A model generated the notes under the pieces. The model worked only from the letters and a program-made list of their open reading frames with translations. It did not search any database and was not told the DNA's origin. Of a stretch of DNA of 64,000 nt, positions 8,084 through 19,000 are shown piece after piece (the first letter of the stretch is position 1; each line of letters opens with the position of its first letter). A program made the position numbers and the translations under genes. Origin of the DNA: Polyangiaceae bacterium (GTDB lineage Bacteria > Myxococcota_A > Polyangia > Polyangiales > Polyangiaceae); the NCBI GenBank assembly GCA_019637295.1, contig JAHBVX010000002.1:558001-622000 (forward strand). Reading direction: 5' to 3'.

Positions 8084-8980
8084 TCAACGCTCGAAGGCGC
8101 GTCCGACTTTCTGACCCTTGTCGTCGTACACGTAGAAGCCGCGTCCGACCTTGCGCCCGTACCAGCCGGCCGCCACCAGGTTCCTGAGCAGCGTCGCTGG
8201 CCGGTACTTGTCATCGCCGAACTCGCGGTGCAGCACCTCGGCGATGAACAGTAAGGTGTCGAGGCCGATCAGGTCCGCCAGTTCGAGCGGCCCCATCGGG
8301 TGGTTCAACCCCAGCTTGGCCCCCTGGTCGATGTCCTCGGGGGTACCCAGCCCCTCCTGCAGGGCGAAGCACGCTTCGTTCAGGAACGGGACCAGCATGC
8401 GATTGACCACGAAGCCGGGCTGGTCCTTGCTGGTGATCACGGTCTTGCCGAGCTTCTGGGCTAGCTGTGCCACCGTCTCCGTCGTGGTGTCGCTGGTCTG
8501 CACGCCACGCACGATCTCGACCAGCTTCATGAGCGGGACCGGGTTCATGAAGTGCATGCCGATCACGCGCTCCGGACGGTTGGTCTGTCCGGCGAGCCGG
8601 GTGATCGAAATGCTGGAGGTGTTCGACGCCAAGATGGCGTCGGGCTGCATGCGCGCGTCCGCGTCCTTGAACAACGCGATTTTGACCGTTTGATTCTCGG
8701 TCGCAGCCTCGATCACGAGCTCGGCCTCGCTCATGCCGTCGTTGGAAGCCACGGGGTGGATACGCTCCAGGCAGGCGTCGCGCTCCTCGCTCGCGAGCTT
8801 CCCCTTCTCGACCTGCTTGCTCAGGATGCTGGCGATCTTCGCCTTGCCCCGCTCGGCCAGCTCGATGCTGGCATCGCCCAGCCACACCTCGTAGCCGTGC
8901 TGAGCGGCCACCTGGGCGATCCCGCCGCCCATCTGGCCGGCGCCAATCACGAAGATCCTTCGAATGTCGGTTGCGTCCAT
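8084..8980 (-). CDS. hbd: 3-hydroxybutyryl-CoA (3-hydroxyacyl-CoA) dehydrogenase
   Basis: 298 residues with the full HAD layout: an N-terminal Rossmann domain starting IFVIGAGQMGGGIAQ with Asp36 at the end of strand 2 (NAD preference), and a C-terminal helical dimerisation domain (GFVVNRMLVPFLNEA). The catalytic His-Glu pair lies in MHFMNPVPLMKLVEIV. It oxidises 3-hydroxyacyl-CoA to 3-oxoacyl-CoA, or runs in reverse in butanoate/PHB-type metabolism. The length matches short-chain hydroxybutyryl-CoA dehydrogenases, not fused FadB proteins. It is first in the minus-strand operon with the crotonase. The start is ATG 8978-8980; a frame extending 30 residues upstream lacks Rossmann-type sequence. 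Confidence 0.95.
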   Translation of the reverse strand: MDATDIRRIFVIGAGQMGGGIAQVAAQHGYEVWLGDASIELAERGKAKIASILSKQVEKGKLASEERDACLERIHPVASNDGMSEAELVIEAATENQTVKIALFKDADARMQPDAILASNTSSISITRLAGQTNRPERVIGMHFMNPVPLMKLVEIVRGVQTSDTTTETVAQLAQKLGKTVITSKDQPGFVVNRMLVPFLNEACFALQEGLGTPEDIDQGAKLGLNHPMGPLELADLIGLDTLLFIAEVLHREFGDDKYRPATLLRNLVAAGWYGRKVGRGFYVYDDKGQKVGRAFER

Positions 8981-9080
8981 CGTAGCTGGTCGCGTAACCC
9001 CGGGCGTGGAGGCAGGCAAGCGCCGCGCGACTTCCAGGGTTCGGGGCTGAAAGACGCGGCGCAAGCGCAAGAAGCACGGC

Positions 9081-9110
9081 TTGGTCGCGGCGCGTCGAGT
9101 GCGCTATCAC
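9081..9110 (+). promoter_or_regulatory. candidate promoter giving a leaderless TPR-lipoprotein mRNA
   Basis: TTGGTC (9081-9086), 18 bases, TATCAC (9105-9110). The hexamer ends 6 bases before ATG 9117, so transcription would begin at or next to the start codon. No Shine-Dalgarno sequence is seen. Confidence 0.4.
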
Positions 9111-9116
9111 CAGGCG

Positions 9117-9965
9117 ATGTCGCTCGCGGCTCTGCTCGTCGTGCTCGTCGCGTTGGCGTCGGCGGGTTGCGGCGCGCCCGTTCGGCCGGAGCAGCAGGCG
9201 GCGATGCTCGCCGACAAGGGACGCAGCGAGGATGCAATTGAGCTGCTGCGTGCGCACCTAGCGAAGCATCCGGACGACTTGCCGGCGCGACGACAGCTGG
9301 TGCGGGTGCTGGCGCTCACCGGAAAGCTCGACGAGGTCGAGCGGGCGGTCGCGGAGCTCGCCGAGCGGGCGGGGCCGGGGGATCCGTCGCCGCTGATCGA
9401 GCTCGGGCACGCCTTCGAGCTGTCACACCGCTACGAGGAGGCCCTCGTTGCCTATGATCGCGCCGCGGACGCCGCACCAAAGGATCCGCGTGGCCCGCGG
9501 ACGGGCGGGCTGCGAGCGGCCCGCTGGGGCGCGCCCGAGCTGGCGGAGCCCCGACTGGTCGAGGCGCTGCGGCGCGACGCCACCGACGCGCGCACCTGGC
9601 ATGCGCTGGGCCTGGTTCGCGTCCAACTCGGCGACCTGAGCGCAGCGCGCACCGCCTACTCCCGCGGTCTCGTCGCGAATCCGAGCGCGATCGAGAACCG
9701 CGTCGGGCTCGCGACGGTGGCGCTCGTCGAGGGTGACGCCGCCGCGGCGCTGGTGGAATACGACGCCCTGGCGGCGGCCCGCCCGCGCCTGGGAGACGTG
9801 CAGCTCGGCCGCGCGCTCTGCCTGCTGAAGCTCGGACGCCTGACGGAGGCGGAGCAGGCCATCGCGCGGGCCGAGTCGCTCGGCGCGAGCCGCCGCGTCG
9901 TGGCCCGCCAGCGAGCGCTTCTGGGGCGCCTGAGAATGGCCTCGGAAGAGCAAAAAAATCGCTGA
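9117..9965 (+). CDS. TPR-containing lipoprotein
   Basis: 282 residues. Signal peptide MSLAALLVVLVALASAGC with a canonical lipobox (Ala-Gly-Cys). The remainder is five or six tetratricopeptide repeats, for example SEDAIELLRAHLAKHPDDL and EEALVAYDRAADAAPKD, so it is a periplasm-facing scaffold probably anchored to a membrane. The C-terminus is basic and Gln/Asn rich. It sits immediately upstream of the giant TPR gene in the same direction, but 89 bases and a separate candidate promoter intervene. ATG 9117 is preferred to an upstream GTG because it places the signal peptide at the N-terminus. The binding partner is unknown. Confidence 0.85.
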   Translation: MSLAALLVVLVALASAGCGAPVRPEQQAAMLADKGRSEDAIELLRAHLAKHPDDLPARRQLVRVLALTGKLDEVERAVAELAERAGPGDPSPLIELGHAFELSHRYEEALVAYDRAADAAPKDPRGPRTGGLRAARWGAPELAEPRLVEALRRDATDARTWHALGLVRVQLGDLSAARTAYSRGLVANPSAIENRVGLATVALVEGDAAAALVEYDALAAARPRLGDVQLGRALCLLKLGRLTEAEQAIARAESLGASRRVVARQRALLGRLRMASEEQKNR

Positions 9966-9975
9966 TTTGCAAGGC

Positions 9976-10004
9976 TTGTCACCCCTAGCCACGCGGCGTA
10001 CTGT
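9976..10004 (+). promoter_or_regulatory. candidate sigma-70 promoter of the giant TPR gene
   Basis: TTGTCA (9976-9981), 17 bases, TACTGT (9999-10004). The -35 matches TTGACA at 5 of 6 positions. The leader to ATG 10055 would be about 44 bases. Confidence 0.5.
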
Positions 10005-10054
10005 GCGGGTCCCTTGGCGCCGGCGGGGCTGTCGCTTCAGCCGGCGGACATCCG

Positions 10055-13000
10055 ATGCACGCTGAGACGATCCGCACCGCCCTCGGGCAGCTCCAGGAAG
10101 ACCCAGACACCACCCAGCCCTGGGAGGCCCTTGCTGCCTCCTTGCAGGCGGAAGATCGAGCCGAGTCGGCCGAGGAATTGCTTCCTCTGCTGCACGCGGC
10201 GCGGCACAAGCACGTCGAGCGCGGCGAGTCCGACGCCGTCGCGCGCTTGCTGGCGCTCGAGATCGACCTAGCCCGGGGTAGCGACGCCGAGGTCCCGCTG
10301 CTCCGGGAGCGAGCTCGCGTGCTGCGCGACGAGCTGCTCGACGATGAGGGCGCGGCGGCCGAGCTCGAGCGCCTGCTCGAGCGGGCGCCGGGCGACTCGA
10401 GCGCGACCGAGGCGCTCGAGGACGCCCGCTCGAAGCGAAGCAAGTGGCGCGAGCTGGTCACGACCTACACGGCCGAGGCCGAGCAAGCACCGGACGATGT
10501 GTACAAGAGTTCCATGCTCATGCGCGCCTCCGAGATGGAGTTGCGCTTCGCCGGACCGGACGCCGATCCCGATGGGGTCTTGGGGCGCCTCGAGCAGGCG
10601 GTGCGGCTCGACCCCACCAACGTTCGTGCCGGGCGAATCCTCGAGCACGTGTACCGCCGAGCCGAGCGCTGGCAGGACGTGGCCTCGGCGCTCGAGCGCA
10701 TGGCGGACCGGGGGGAGTCCCCTGTGGATCGCTTCGCCGCGCGCGTTCGGCTGGCCCGTGTCTGGCGCTACCGCCTACAGGACGAAGCACGGGCCTCGCG
10801 CGCCTACGACCTGCTCCAGCGCGAGCGGCCGGATTTCCCCGAGGCCATGGCGTTTCTCGCCGAGTTCTACGAGCGCGCCGAGCGCTGGGACGACCTGGTG
10901 GGCTTGTACGAGAGGGACCTGGCCAGCAAGGGACACTCGAGCGCCGAGCGGCTGGGGGACATGCTGCAGATCGCGATGCTCTTCTGGAAGAAGGCGGCGC
11001 GTCCGAAGGAGGCAGAGGTCTGGTTCGATCGCATCGCCAAGGTCGAGCCCTTGCACCCTGGGATGATCGCGTTCTACCGCGAACACGCGGTGGAGCTCGG
11101 GCAGGAAGGGCGCCTGATCGAGATCCTGACCAACGCGCAGCGCGCGATGAAGGATGGCCCCGAGAAGTCGCAAATCTCGGCCGAGATCGCCCGGCTTGCC
11201 GAAGGTCAGGCCAACGCCCAGAAGGCCATCGAGCAGTACAAGGGGATTCTGCGCCAGGACCCGGACAACGCCGAAGCCCGCGATGCCCTGAAGCGCCTGT
11301 ATCGCCAGACCCAGGGCTACAACGCGTTGGTGGAGTTGCTCCGTCAGCACCTCGAGCGCGTGGGCGCCGATGACTACGAAACCCGTCTGCGGATCCTGCG
11401 CGAGGTCGCCACGGTCTATCGGCAGTTCATCAAGAGCGACACGGCGCTCGTCAGCGTACTCAACCAGATCGTCCAGCTGGACGAGAAGTTGGACGAAAAT
11501 GACGTCGACGAAGTACGCGAGCTCGTGGGCCTGTACGAGAAGCTCGGCCGCTGGCGGGACCTGCTCACGAACCAGCTCCGCCTCGCGGAGATCACCTCTG
11601 ACACCGAGGAGAAGAAGGATCTGTATCGCGCGGCGGCGCGCCGCTGGTTGGAGCAGTTCTCGAACGTGCAGAACGCCACGGAGGCCTACGAATCACTGCT
11701 GGCGCTAGAGCCAACGGATCGCGAGGCGCGCGAGCGGCTGCACGAGCTGTATCGCAAGCGCCGCGCCTGGCCGTCGCTGTTCGAGCTGTTCGAGAAGGAG
11801 CTGGCGTCTGCGCAGGGTACGGCGCAAGTGCCACTGCTCCAGGAGATGGCGCAGCTGGCTGCCGAGCGGCTCGGCAAGCCCGCCGAGGCCGTGGCGCTCT
11901 ACCGGCGGATCCTCGAGCTCGACCCGTCCCGCAGCGAGGTGCTCGACGCTCTCGAGCGGCATGCCGAGCGCAGCCGTGACTTTGCGACGCTCGCGGACGT
12001 GCTGGAGCGACGCGTCGACCTGGCGGTCGATGACGAAGCACGACTGGCCTCTCTAGTCCGGTTGGGCGGCGTGTACGCGGACCAACTGAAGGACGCCGAG
12101 CGCGCTACCAGCGCCTGGCGTCGGGTGCTCGAGCTCTCCCCGGGGCATCACCGTGCGCTCCGAGTATTGCGCGAGGCGTACCTCGAGACGGGGGACTACG
12201 ACGGGCTCGAGCAACTCTACGGCTCACAGGACGACTGGGAGGGGCTGGCTGAGGTGCTCAGCAACGCGGCGGACCGCGCCAAGGACGACGCCTCGAAGGT
12301 GGAGCTGTCCAATCGCGCAGCGCGTGTGTACGAGGACCGGCTGAACCAGCCGGATCGCGCATTCCGTTCCTACGAGCGGATTTTGGCGACGCAGCCGTCG
12401 AATGTGGCCGCCGCGCAGAAGCTCATCCCCCTGTACGAACGCGACGACAAGTGGGCCCGGCTTCCCGCGCTGTACGAGCTCGTGGCATCGCAGTCGGACG
12501 CGGATGCTCAGGTGGAGGTCTACAAGAAGATCGTCGACATCACGGCGAACCGGCTGTCGGATCGCAAGGCCGCCGCGGCGTATGCCCGCAAAGCCTACGA
12601 GATCGCGCCAGCTCGGGCGGATGTGCTGGCATCTTTCGAGCAAGCGTCTCGCGACGCCGGCGCGTTCGAGCCCTTCGTGCAAGCGCTCGAAGGAAGACTC
12701 GCGTCATTGGACGACGCTCCCTCCGCGGTCGATGACGGAGCCAGTAAGAAGAAGAAGAAGGGAAAGAAGAAGGGCGAGGCGCCGACGGCAGGCTCCGGGG
12801 AGTCCTCCGAGGAGCGGCGCGGCCTCGAGTTGCTCCTGGCGCGCGTCTACACGGACGACTTGGGCCGCAGCGACGACGCCGTCAGCGTCTACAAGCGACT
12901 GCTCGAGCGAACGCCGTCGGATGCGGAAGCTGCATCTCTGCTGGAGGTGCTGCTGCGTCGCAGCGACCAACGCGACGACTTGCGTTGGCTACTCGACCTT

Positions 13001-16000
13001 CAGATCAGCCACCAGGAGGATGTAGCCGAGCGTGCTCGGCGGCTGGCCGAGTGGGCCGCCCTCGAGGAGGACGTGTTTCAGGACCCGGAGCGCGCCATCG
13101 CGCTGCATCGCCGAGTGCTCGAGCTCGACCCGGACCACCTCCCCACGCTCACCGCGCTCAGCCGACTACTGCTCGCGCTCGGTGACGCGAGCGCGGCGGC
13201 GACGGTCATCGAGCATCACCGCGACCTGCTCACGGGGGAGGAGCGCGCGGTGCGCGAAGCGCAACTCGCGCAGCTGTATCTGGCGCGGCAGGAAGATCAC
13301 TCGCGCGCGCTGGACGCAGCGGTGCGCGCGCTGGAGCTGATGCCGGCGCACGGTCCAGCGGTCACGGTCCTCGAGAAGCTGATGGAGGACCCCGCCATGC
13401 GCGCGCGGGCGGCGGAGGTGTTGGCCGAACAATACGCAGCCGGTGGCGAAGCGCGCCGCGAGGCAGAGGCGCTGGCGGTCATGCTCGCGCAAGCCACGGA
13501 CGCCGAGGAGCGCCGGGCGCTGATCACACGCCTGGCGGACGTTCACGAAGACAAGCTCGACTCCCACGCTAGCGCCCTCGACGTCTTGCTGCGGGGCGTG
13601 CGCGAGTTCCCTGCGGACTTGTCGTTCTGGGAGCGCGCCAACTCGCTGTCCGTGCTCGCATCGCGACCGACGGAGCTGGCGGAAGCGTTCCGCGAGGTCC
13701 TCGCCTCACCCCTCGACGCGGAGCTCGAAGCGGAGCTGTGCGAGCGGGCGGCGCGCTTCCACGAGGAGCGACTCGGGGATCCCATCGGCGCGACGCCTTA
13801 TCTCGAGCGCGTGCTCGAGCGGCAGCCGGGCAACGAACAGGCCTTCAGTCGCCTGAAGGACATTCTCACGGCAGCGGAGCGCTGGACCGAGCTCGAGTCA
13901 CTGTATGACAAGGCGACGGCGGCGACCGAGGACGTCTCCCGGCGGATCGAGATGCTGGTCGAGGTCGCGCTGATCTGCGAGGAGATCATCGAAGATGCCG
14001 CCAAGGCGACGGCCTACTACGAGCGCATCGTGGAGCTCGATTCGCTGCATGAAGCCAGCATGCGCGCGCTAGACCGCCTGTATGCCCAGCAGGAGCGTTT
14101 CGCCGACCTGGCCGTGTTGATCGAGCGCAGGCTCGAAGCTGCCGCCGGGGACGACCTGCTCGAGTTGAAGCTGCGGTTGTCGCGCCTCTTTCTCGAGCGG
14201 CTGCACCAGCCGGAGAAGGCAGCGTTGCACGTCGAAGACGTGCTTCGTGAGCGCATCAACGACTACGAAGGCAGGGAGCTAGCGGAGCGCATGCTGGACA
14301 TCGGCAGCTTGCGCAATCAGGCCGCACGCATGCTGGAGGCGGTCTACGAGGCGCGCAACGAGACGCGGGATTTGGTGCGGGTGCTCGCCATTCGTCTCAC
14401 CGAGCTCGACAAGGAAGCTGCAGCCAAGGGCGAGACGGAGCTGAGTGACGACCGGCGCGACATCCTACGTCGCATCGCCGCAGCGAGTGACGAACGCTTG
14501 CATGATGACGAAGGCGCACTCGACGCGTTGGCGCGGTTGGTGCCGAGCGACCCCCTGGACTCGGACGCGCGCGCGCGCCTGCTGGACATCGGCCGTCGGC
14601 TCGGCGCCCACGCCCGGGTGGCTCAGGTGCTCACCGAGTCGGCCGCCCGCGCGGACACTCCCGGGCTGCAGGGTGAGGTGCTGATGCAGGTCGCTCGGCT
14701 CTACGAGGACCAGCTGAACAGCCCCGCGCAGGCTGAGGAGACCTACCGCAGGGTGCTCTCCCTCGACGAGACGGACGCGGATCTCGTGCTTCCCGCCGCG
14801 CGTGCGCTCGAACGCAACTACGTGGCGTCGAGCAAGCCGCGCGAACTGGCCGAGGTGCTCCGCGTACAGGTCAAGCTGGAGCAAGACGGCGACACGCGAA
14901 AGCAGCTGCTGGGGCGGCTCGGCGAGCTGTGCCAGTCCGTGCTCGACGACGTGCCCGGCGCGATTGAGGCCTGGCGCATGCGCACTGAGGAGGTGGCGGC
15001 GGACGAAGAGGCGCTCGCCGCGCTGGACGCGCTGTACGAGAAGTCCGAGCAGTGGCGCGAGTTGGTCGAGACGCTCGCGCGACGGCGTGAGGCCACTGAG
15101 GACCAGAACCAGCGGCGCCAGCTCTTGGTGCGCACGGCGGAGGTGCTCTCTGCGCGGCTGGATAACGTCTCGGAAGCCATCGATGCTTGGCGCGCGGTCA
15201 TCGACGAGTACGGTCCCGATGACGAGTCCTTGCGCGCGCTCGAAGGCCTCCTGGCCCGAGCCGAGGAGTGGCAGGAGCTCGGCGACACCTACGAGCGGCA
15301 CCTGGAGCTGGTCGAATCCGACGCCGACCGCCTCACGCTGCTGTCCAAGCTGGGCGAGTTGCGCAGCGAGCACCTGCACGACCTCGAAGGGGCGCTCGAG
15401 GTCTACCGGCGGTCGCTGACCCTCGAGCCGTCGCATGCCCCGTCCCGACAAGCCCTGGAGCGCATGCTTGGACTGGAGGACCGCCCAGCCAAGCGTGAAG
15501 CGGCTGAGATCCTTCACCCCATCTACGAGGCGGACGGCGAACACGAGCGACTCCTGCGGGTAGTCGAGATCGAGGTCGAGACCAGCGAGGATCTGGACGA
15601 GAAGCTCGAGAGTCTGCAGAAGGCCATCACCATCGCGGAAGACGCGCTCTCGGACGCTTCACGGGCGTTCGTCCACGCGGAGGCTGGCGTGCGCGCGGCC
15701 GCTGGGCACGCTGACTTGGGCCCATGGCTGGCCCACGTCGAGCGCCTGGCCAACAAGACCGAGCGGCAAGCAGACTTCGTGAAGCTGCTCTGCCAGGTAG
15801 CGCCGGACATCTTCGACGGCGACATCCAGCTCGACGTGTTGCTCAAGATCGCCGACACCGCGCGGCACCGGCTGGCGGACCGAGAGCTGGCGCGGGAGTA
15901 CTACCAGAAGGGCCTGGAGCTCCGGCCGGACGACAGCCGCGCGTTGACGGCTCTCGAGTCACTCTACGAGGAAGCTGGCGACGCGCCTCACCTACTCGAG

Positions 16001-19000
16001 ATCCTCGAGCGTCGCGCGGACGTCGTGGAGTCCGAGGCGGAGAAAAAGCAGCTCATGTTCCGGCGTGCCCGGCTGCTGTCGGACGTGCTCGAGGACAACG
16101 CTCGCGCCATCGAGGTGTATCAGAACGTGCTCGACTTGGGTCTCGAGCCGGACGCCATCGACGCACTCGAGTCGCTCTTCACCCTCGAGGAGCGATGGGC
16201 AGACTTGGTGGAGCTCTACGAGCGACAGGTCGACGCTGGTCCCAGCGACGTGGCCGAGCTGCGGGTGAAGATGGCTCAGGTCCTCGCTCACCGTCTGGGG
16301 GACATGGCGCGAGCCTTCGACGAGCTCGAGGCAGCCTTGGAGCAGGATCGCAACCACTCGGCAGCCATCGCGGAGCTGGAGAAGCTGCTCGAGAAGGCCC
16401 CCGAGCCGGAGCATCGAGCCCGCGCTGCGGCGATGCTGGAACCCGTGTACCTGACTCGGGCCGACTTCGATCGCGTGATGGCCGCCATCAGCGCGCGGCT
16501 CGACTTCGAGCAGGAGCCGGAGGAGCGGCGTGAACTCCTGAGTCGCCTCGCCCAGCTGTACGAGGAGCAGAAGGAAGACTACGTAGCCGCGCTCGAAACG
16601 ACGGCGAAGCTGCTCGCGGAAGACGCATCGAGCAAGGAGACCCTGGCCGAGCTCGAGCGGTTGGCCAAGGTTGCCGGTGCCGAGAAGCGGCTGGCGGAGA
16701 TCTACGCCGATCGCCTCGGTGATGGTGTGCTGGACGACGAAGACACCGCCCGGCTCGCTCGCCGCACCGGGGAGCTGTTCGCGCAGCTCGGCGATCTGGA
16801 TCGCGCGCTCGGGTTCTATCGGCGAGCGCTGGCCTTCGAGCCCGAGAGCCGCGAGCTCTTCGACGCTGCCGACGACATCCTGCGTCGCACGAATCGACAC
16901 GAGGAGCGCGTCGAGCACTACCGGAAGGGCTTGGATCACCGCTACGAGCCCGCAGAGAGGCTCGCTGCCCTACATACCATCGCGGAGCTGCTGCGCGGCG
17001 AGCTGGGCCGCCCGGAGGAAGCCATCGAGGTGTATCGGTCTGCGCTGGAGGTGGAGGAGCGCGACCCGCGAGCGCTCGACGCGCTTACCGAGCTGTACCG
17101 AGCCGCGGCGCGCCACTCGGACCTAGCCGAGCACTACTCGATGCGCGCGGAGCTGGCCGAGGCGCCGTCCGAAGCAGCGGCGCACCGTCTCGAGTTGGCG
17201 CGACTGCTGCGCGACCAGCTCGGGGATCACGATCGCGCCATCGATCAGCTCGAGGAAATCGTGCGCTCGGTCCCCGCCAACGCCGACGCCATCAAGGAGC
17301 TGGAGAACCTGCTCGACGACGAGCGCTTCAAGGAGCGCGTCGTCGAGATCCTTCGACCTCTCTACGAAGGTGCCGACGACTGGCGACGCCTGATCAAGCT
17401 GAACGAGGAGCGCTACGCCCTCGCCGAGGTGCCGTCCGAGCGAGTGCAGGTGCTGCGCGAGACCGCGGAGTTGTGGGAGCAGCGCGGCGGCGATCTGGAG
17501 CGCGCACGGCGCGCGCTTGGGGCTGCGTTCGGGATCGACCCCGACGACGCAGACGTCCGCGCGGAGCTCGAGCGTCTCGTGCAGGCCACGGGTCAATGGG
17601 ACAGCCTGGCCACGGCGTTCACGAATGCGCTACAGAGCCACCCAGGCCTGGCGTCAGAGCGCGAGATCCTGGCCCGCTTGGCCGAGGTTCACGACCGGCA
17701 CCGGGACGATCCCCGAGCCGCGCTAGCCGCTTACGCTCGCCTGCGAGAGATCGACGAGTCGGATCCCGCGCCGCTGGCCAAGATGGAGGAGCTGGCCACG
17801 CTCTTGAGCGATTGGACCGTGCTGGTGAAGGTGCTGCACGCCAAGGCCGAGATTGCGCTCGAAGACGAGGAGCGCGCCAGCTTGTGGCGCCGCGTCGCGG
17901 AGGCCAAGCGCGACATGCTCGAGGATCCCGCGGGCGCCATGGAGGCCTACGAGCGCGCGTTGGAGTTCGAGCCCGATAGCGCTTTCACCGTCGATTGCCT
18001 GATCGCGCTGCGTGAGGAGCATGGCGAGCCGGAGGCGCTCGCCGACTTGCTGCAGCGCCGCGTCGAGCTGACGACGGACTCCGAGGACGCAGACCTGCGC
18101 TACGAGCTGCTGGTGCAAGCGGCCAAGGTCCACGAGCAGAAGCTCTCCGACCGGGGTCGCGCCATCGAGGCACTCGTGCAGGCGCTCGCCGCACGACCGG
18201 ACGATGCGACGGTCATCGCGGAGCTGGGCCGGCTGTACCGTGCCGAGCAGCTGTGGCCGGAGCTACTGGAGAATCTGCGGCTGGTCGCGAGTCGGGCGAC
18301 GGATGTCACGGAGCGAGCCACCATTCGGCGCGAGATCGGCGACATTCTGGCGGCTCAGCTCTCGGCCTGGGACGACGCGCTCGAGGCCTACCGGCTCGTG
18401 CTCGAGGACGTTCCGACGGACACCGCTGCCACCGAGCAGGTGTTGATCATTGGCCGAGAGCACGAGGACTTGCGCGACGCGGTCGCGGAGGTCCTGGTTC
18501 CGGCCCTGCAGAGAGCGGAAAATTGGGCTGCCTTGGTCGAGGTCCTCGAGCTGAGGCTCAGCATCGAGACCGAGCCCACGACGCGCGCGGCGACCCTGGT
18601 TCGCATTGCAGAGGTGCAGGAGTCCCAGCTCTCGAACCACGAGCAAGCACTTGGCGCTGTGTTGCGCGCGCTCGCAGAGCGACCGGATGCAGACGACATC
18701 CACCAGCTTGCCGAGAAGCTCGCCGCCTCGAGCCGCGGGTTCGGGCGCTACGCAGACACGCTGGCGGAGCGGGCGGGGTCGACCTTCGACCCGGACGTCG
18801 CCAAGGAGCTATTCTTCCGCCTCGGGCGGATCGCCGAAGAGAGGCTCGAGGATCCGGCGCGGGCGATCGAGGCGTACTCGCGCGCCATCGAGCAAGCCGG
18901 GGATCAGCCCGAGCTGCTCGCCGCCCTCGACCGGCTGTACCTATCCACCCGGGACTTCTCGGCTCTGGCAGACATCCTGGAGCGGCGAGCCATCGCCGAG

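Noticed and set aside
12743-12775. Lys-rich run KKKKKGKKKG as a localisation signal or sequencing artefact
   Set aside because: The frame continues unchanged through it and it sits between repeats like a linker; bacterial nuclear-type signals are not expected.
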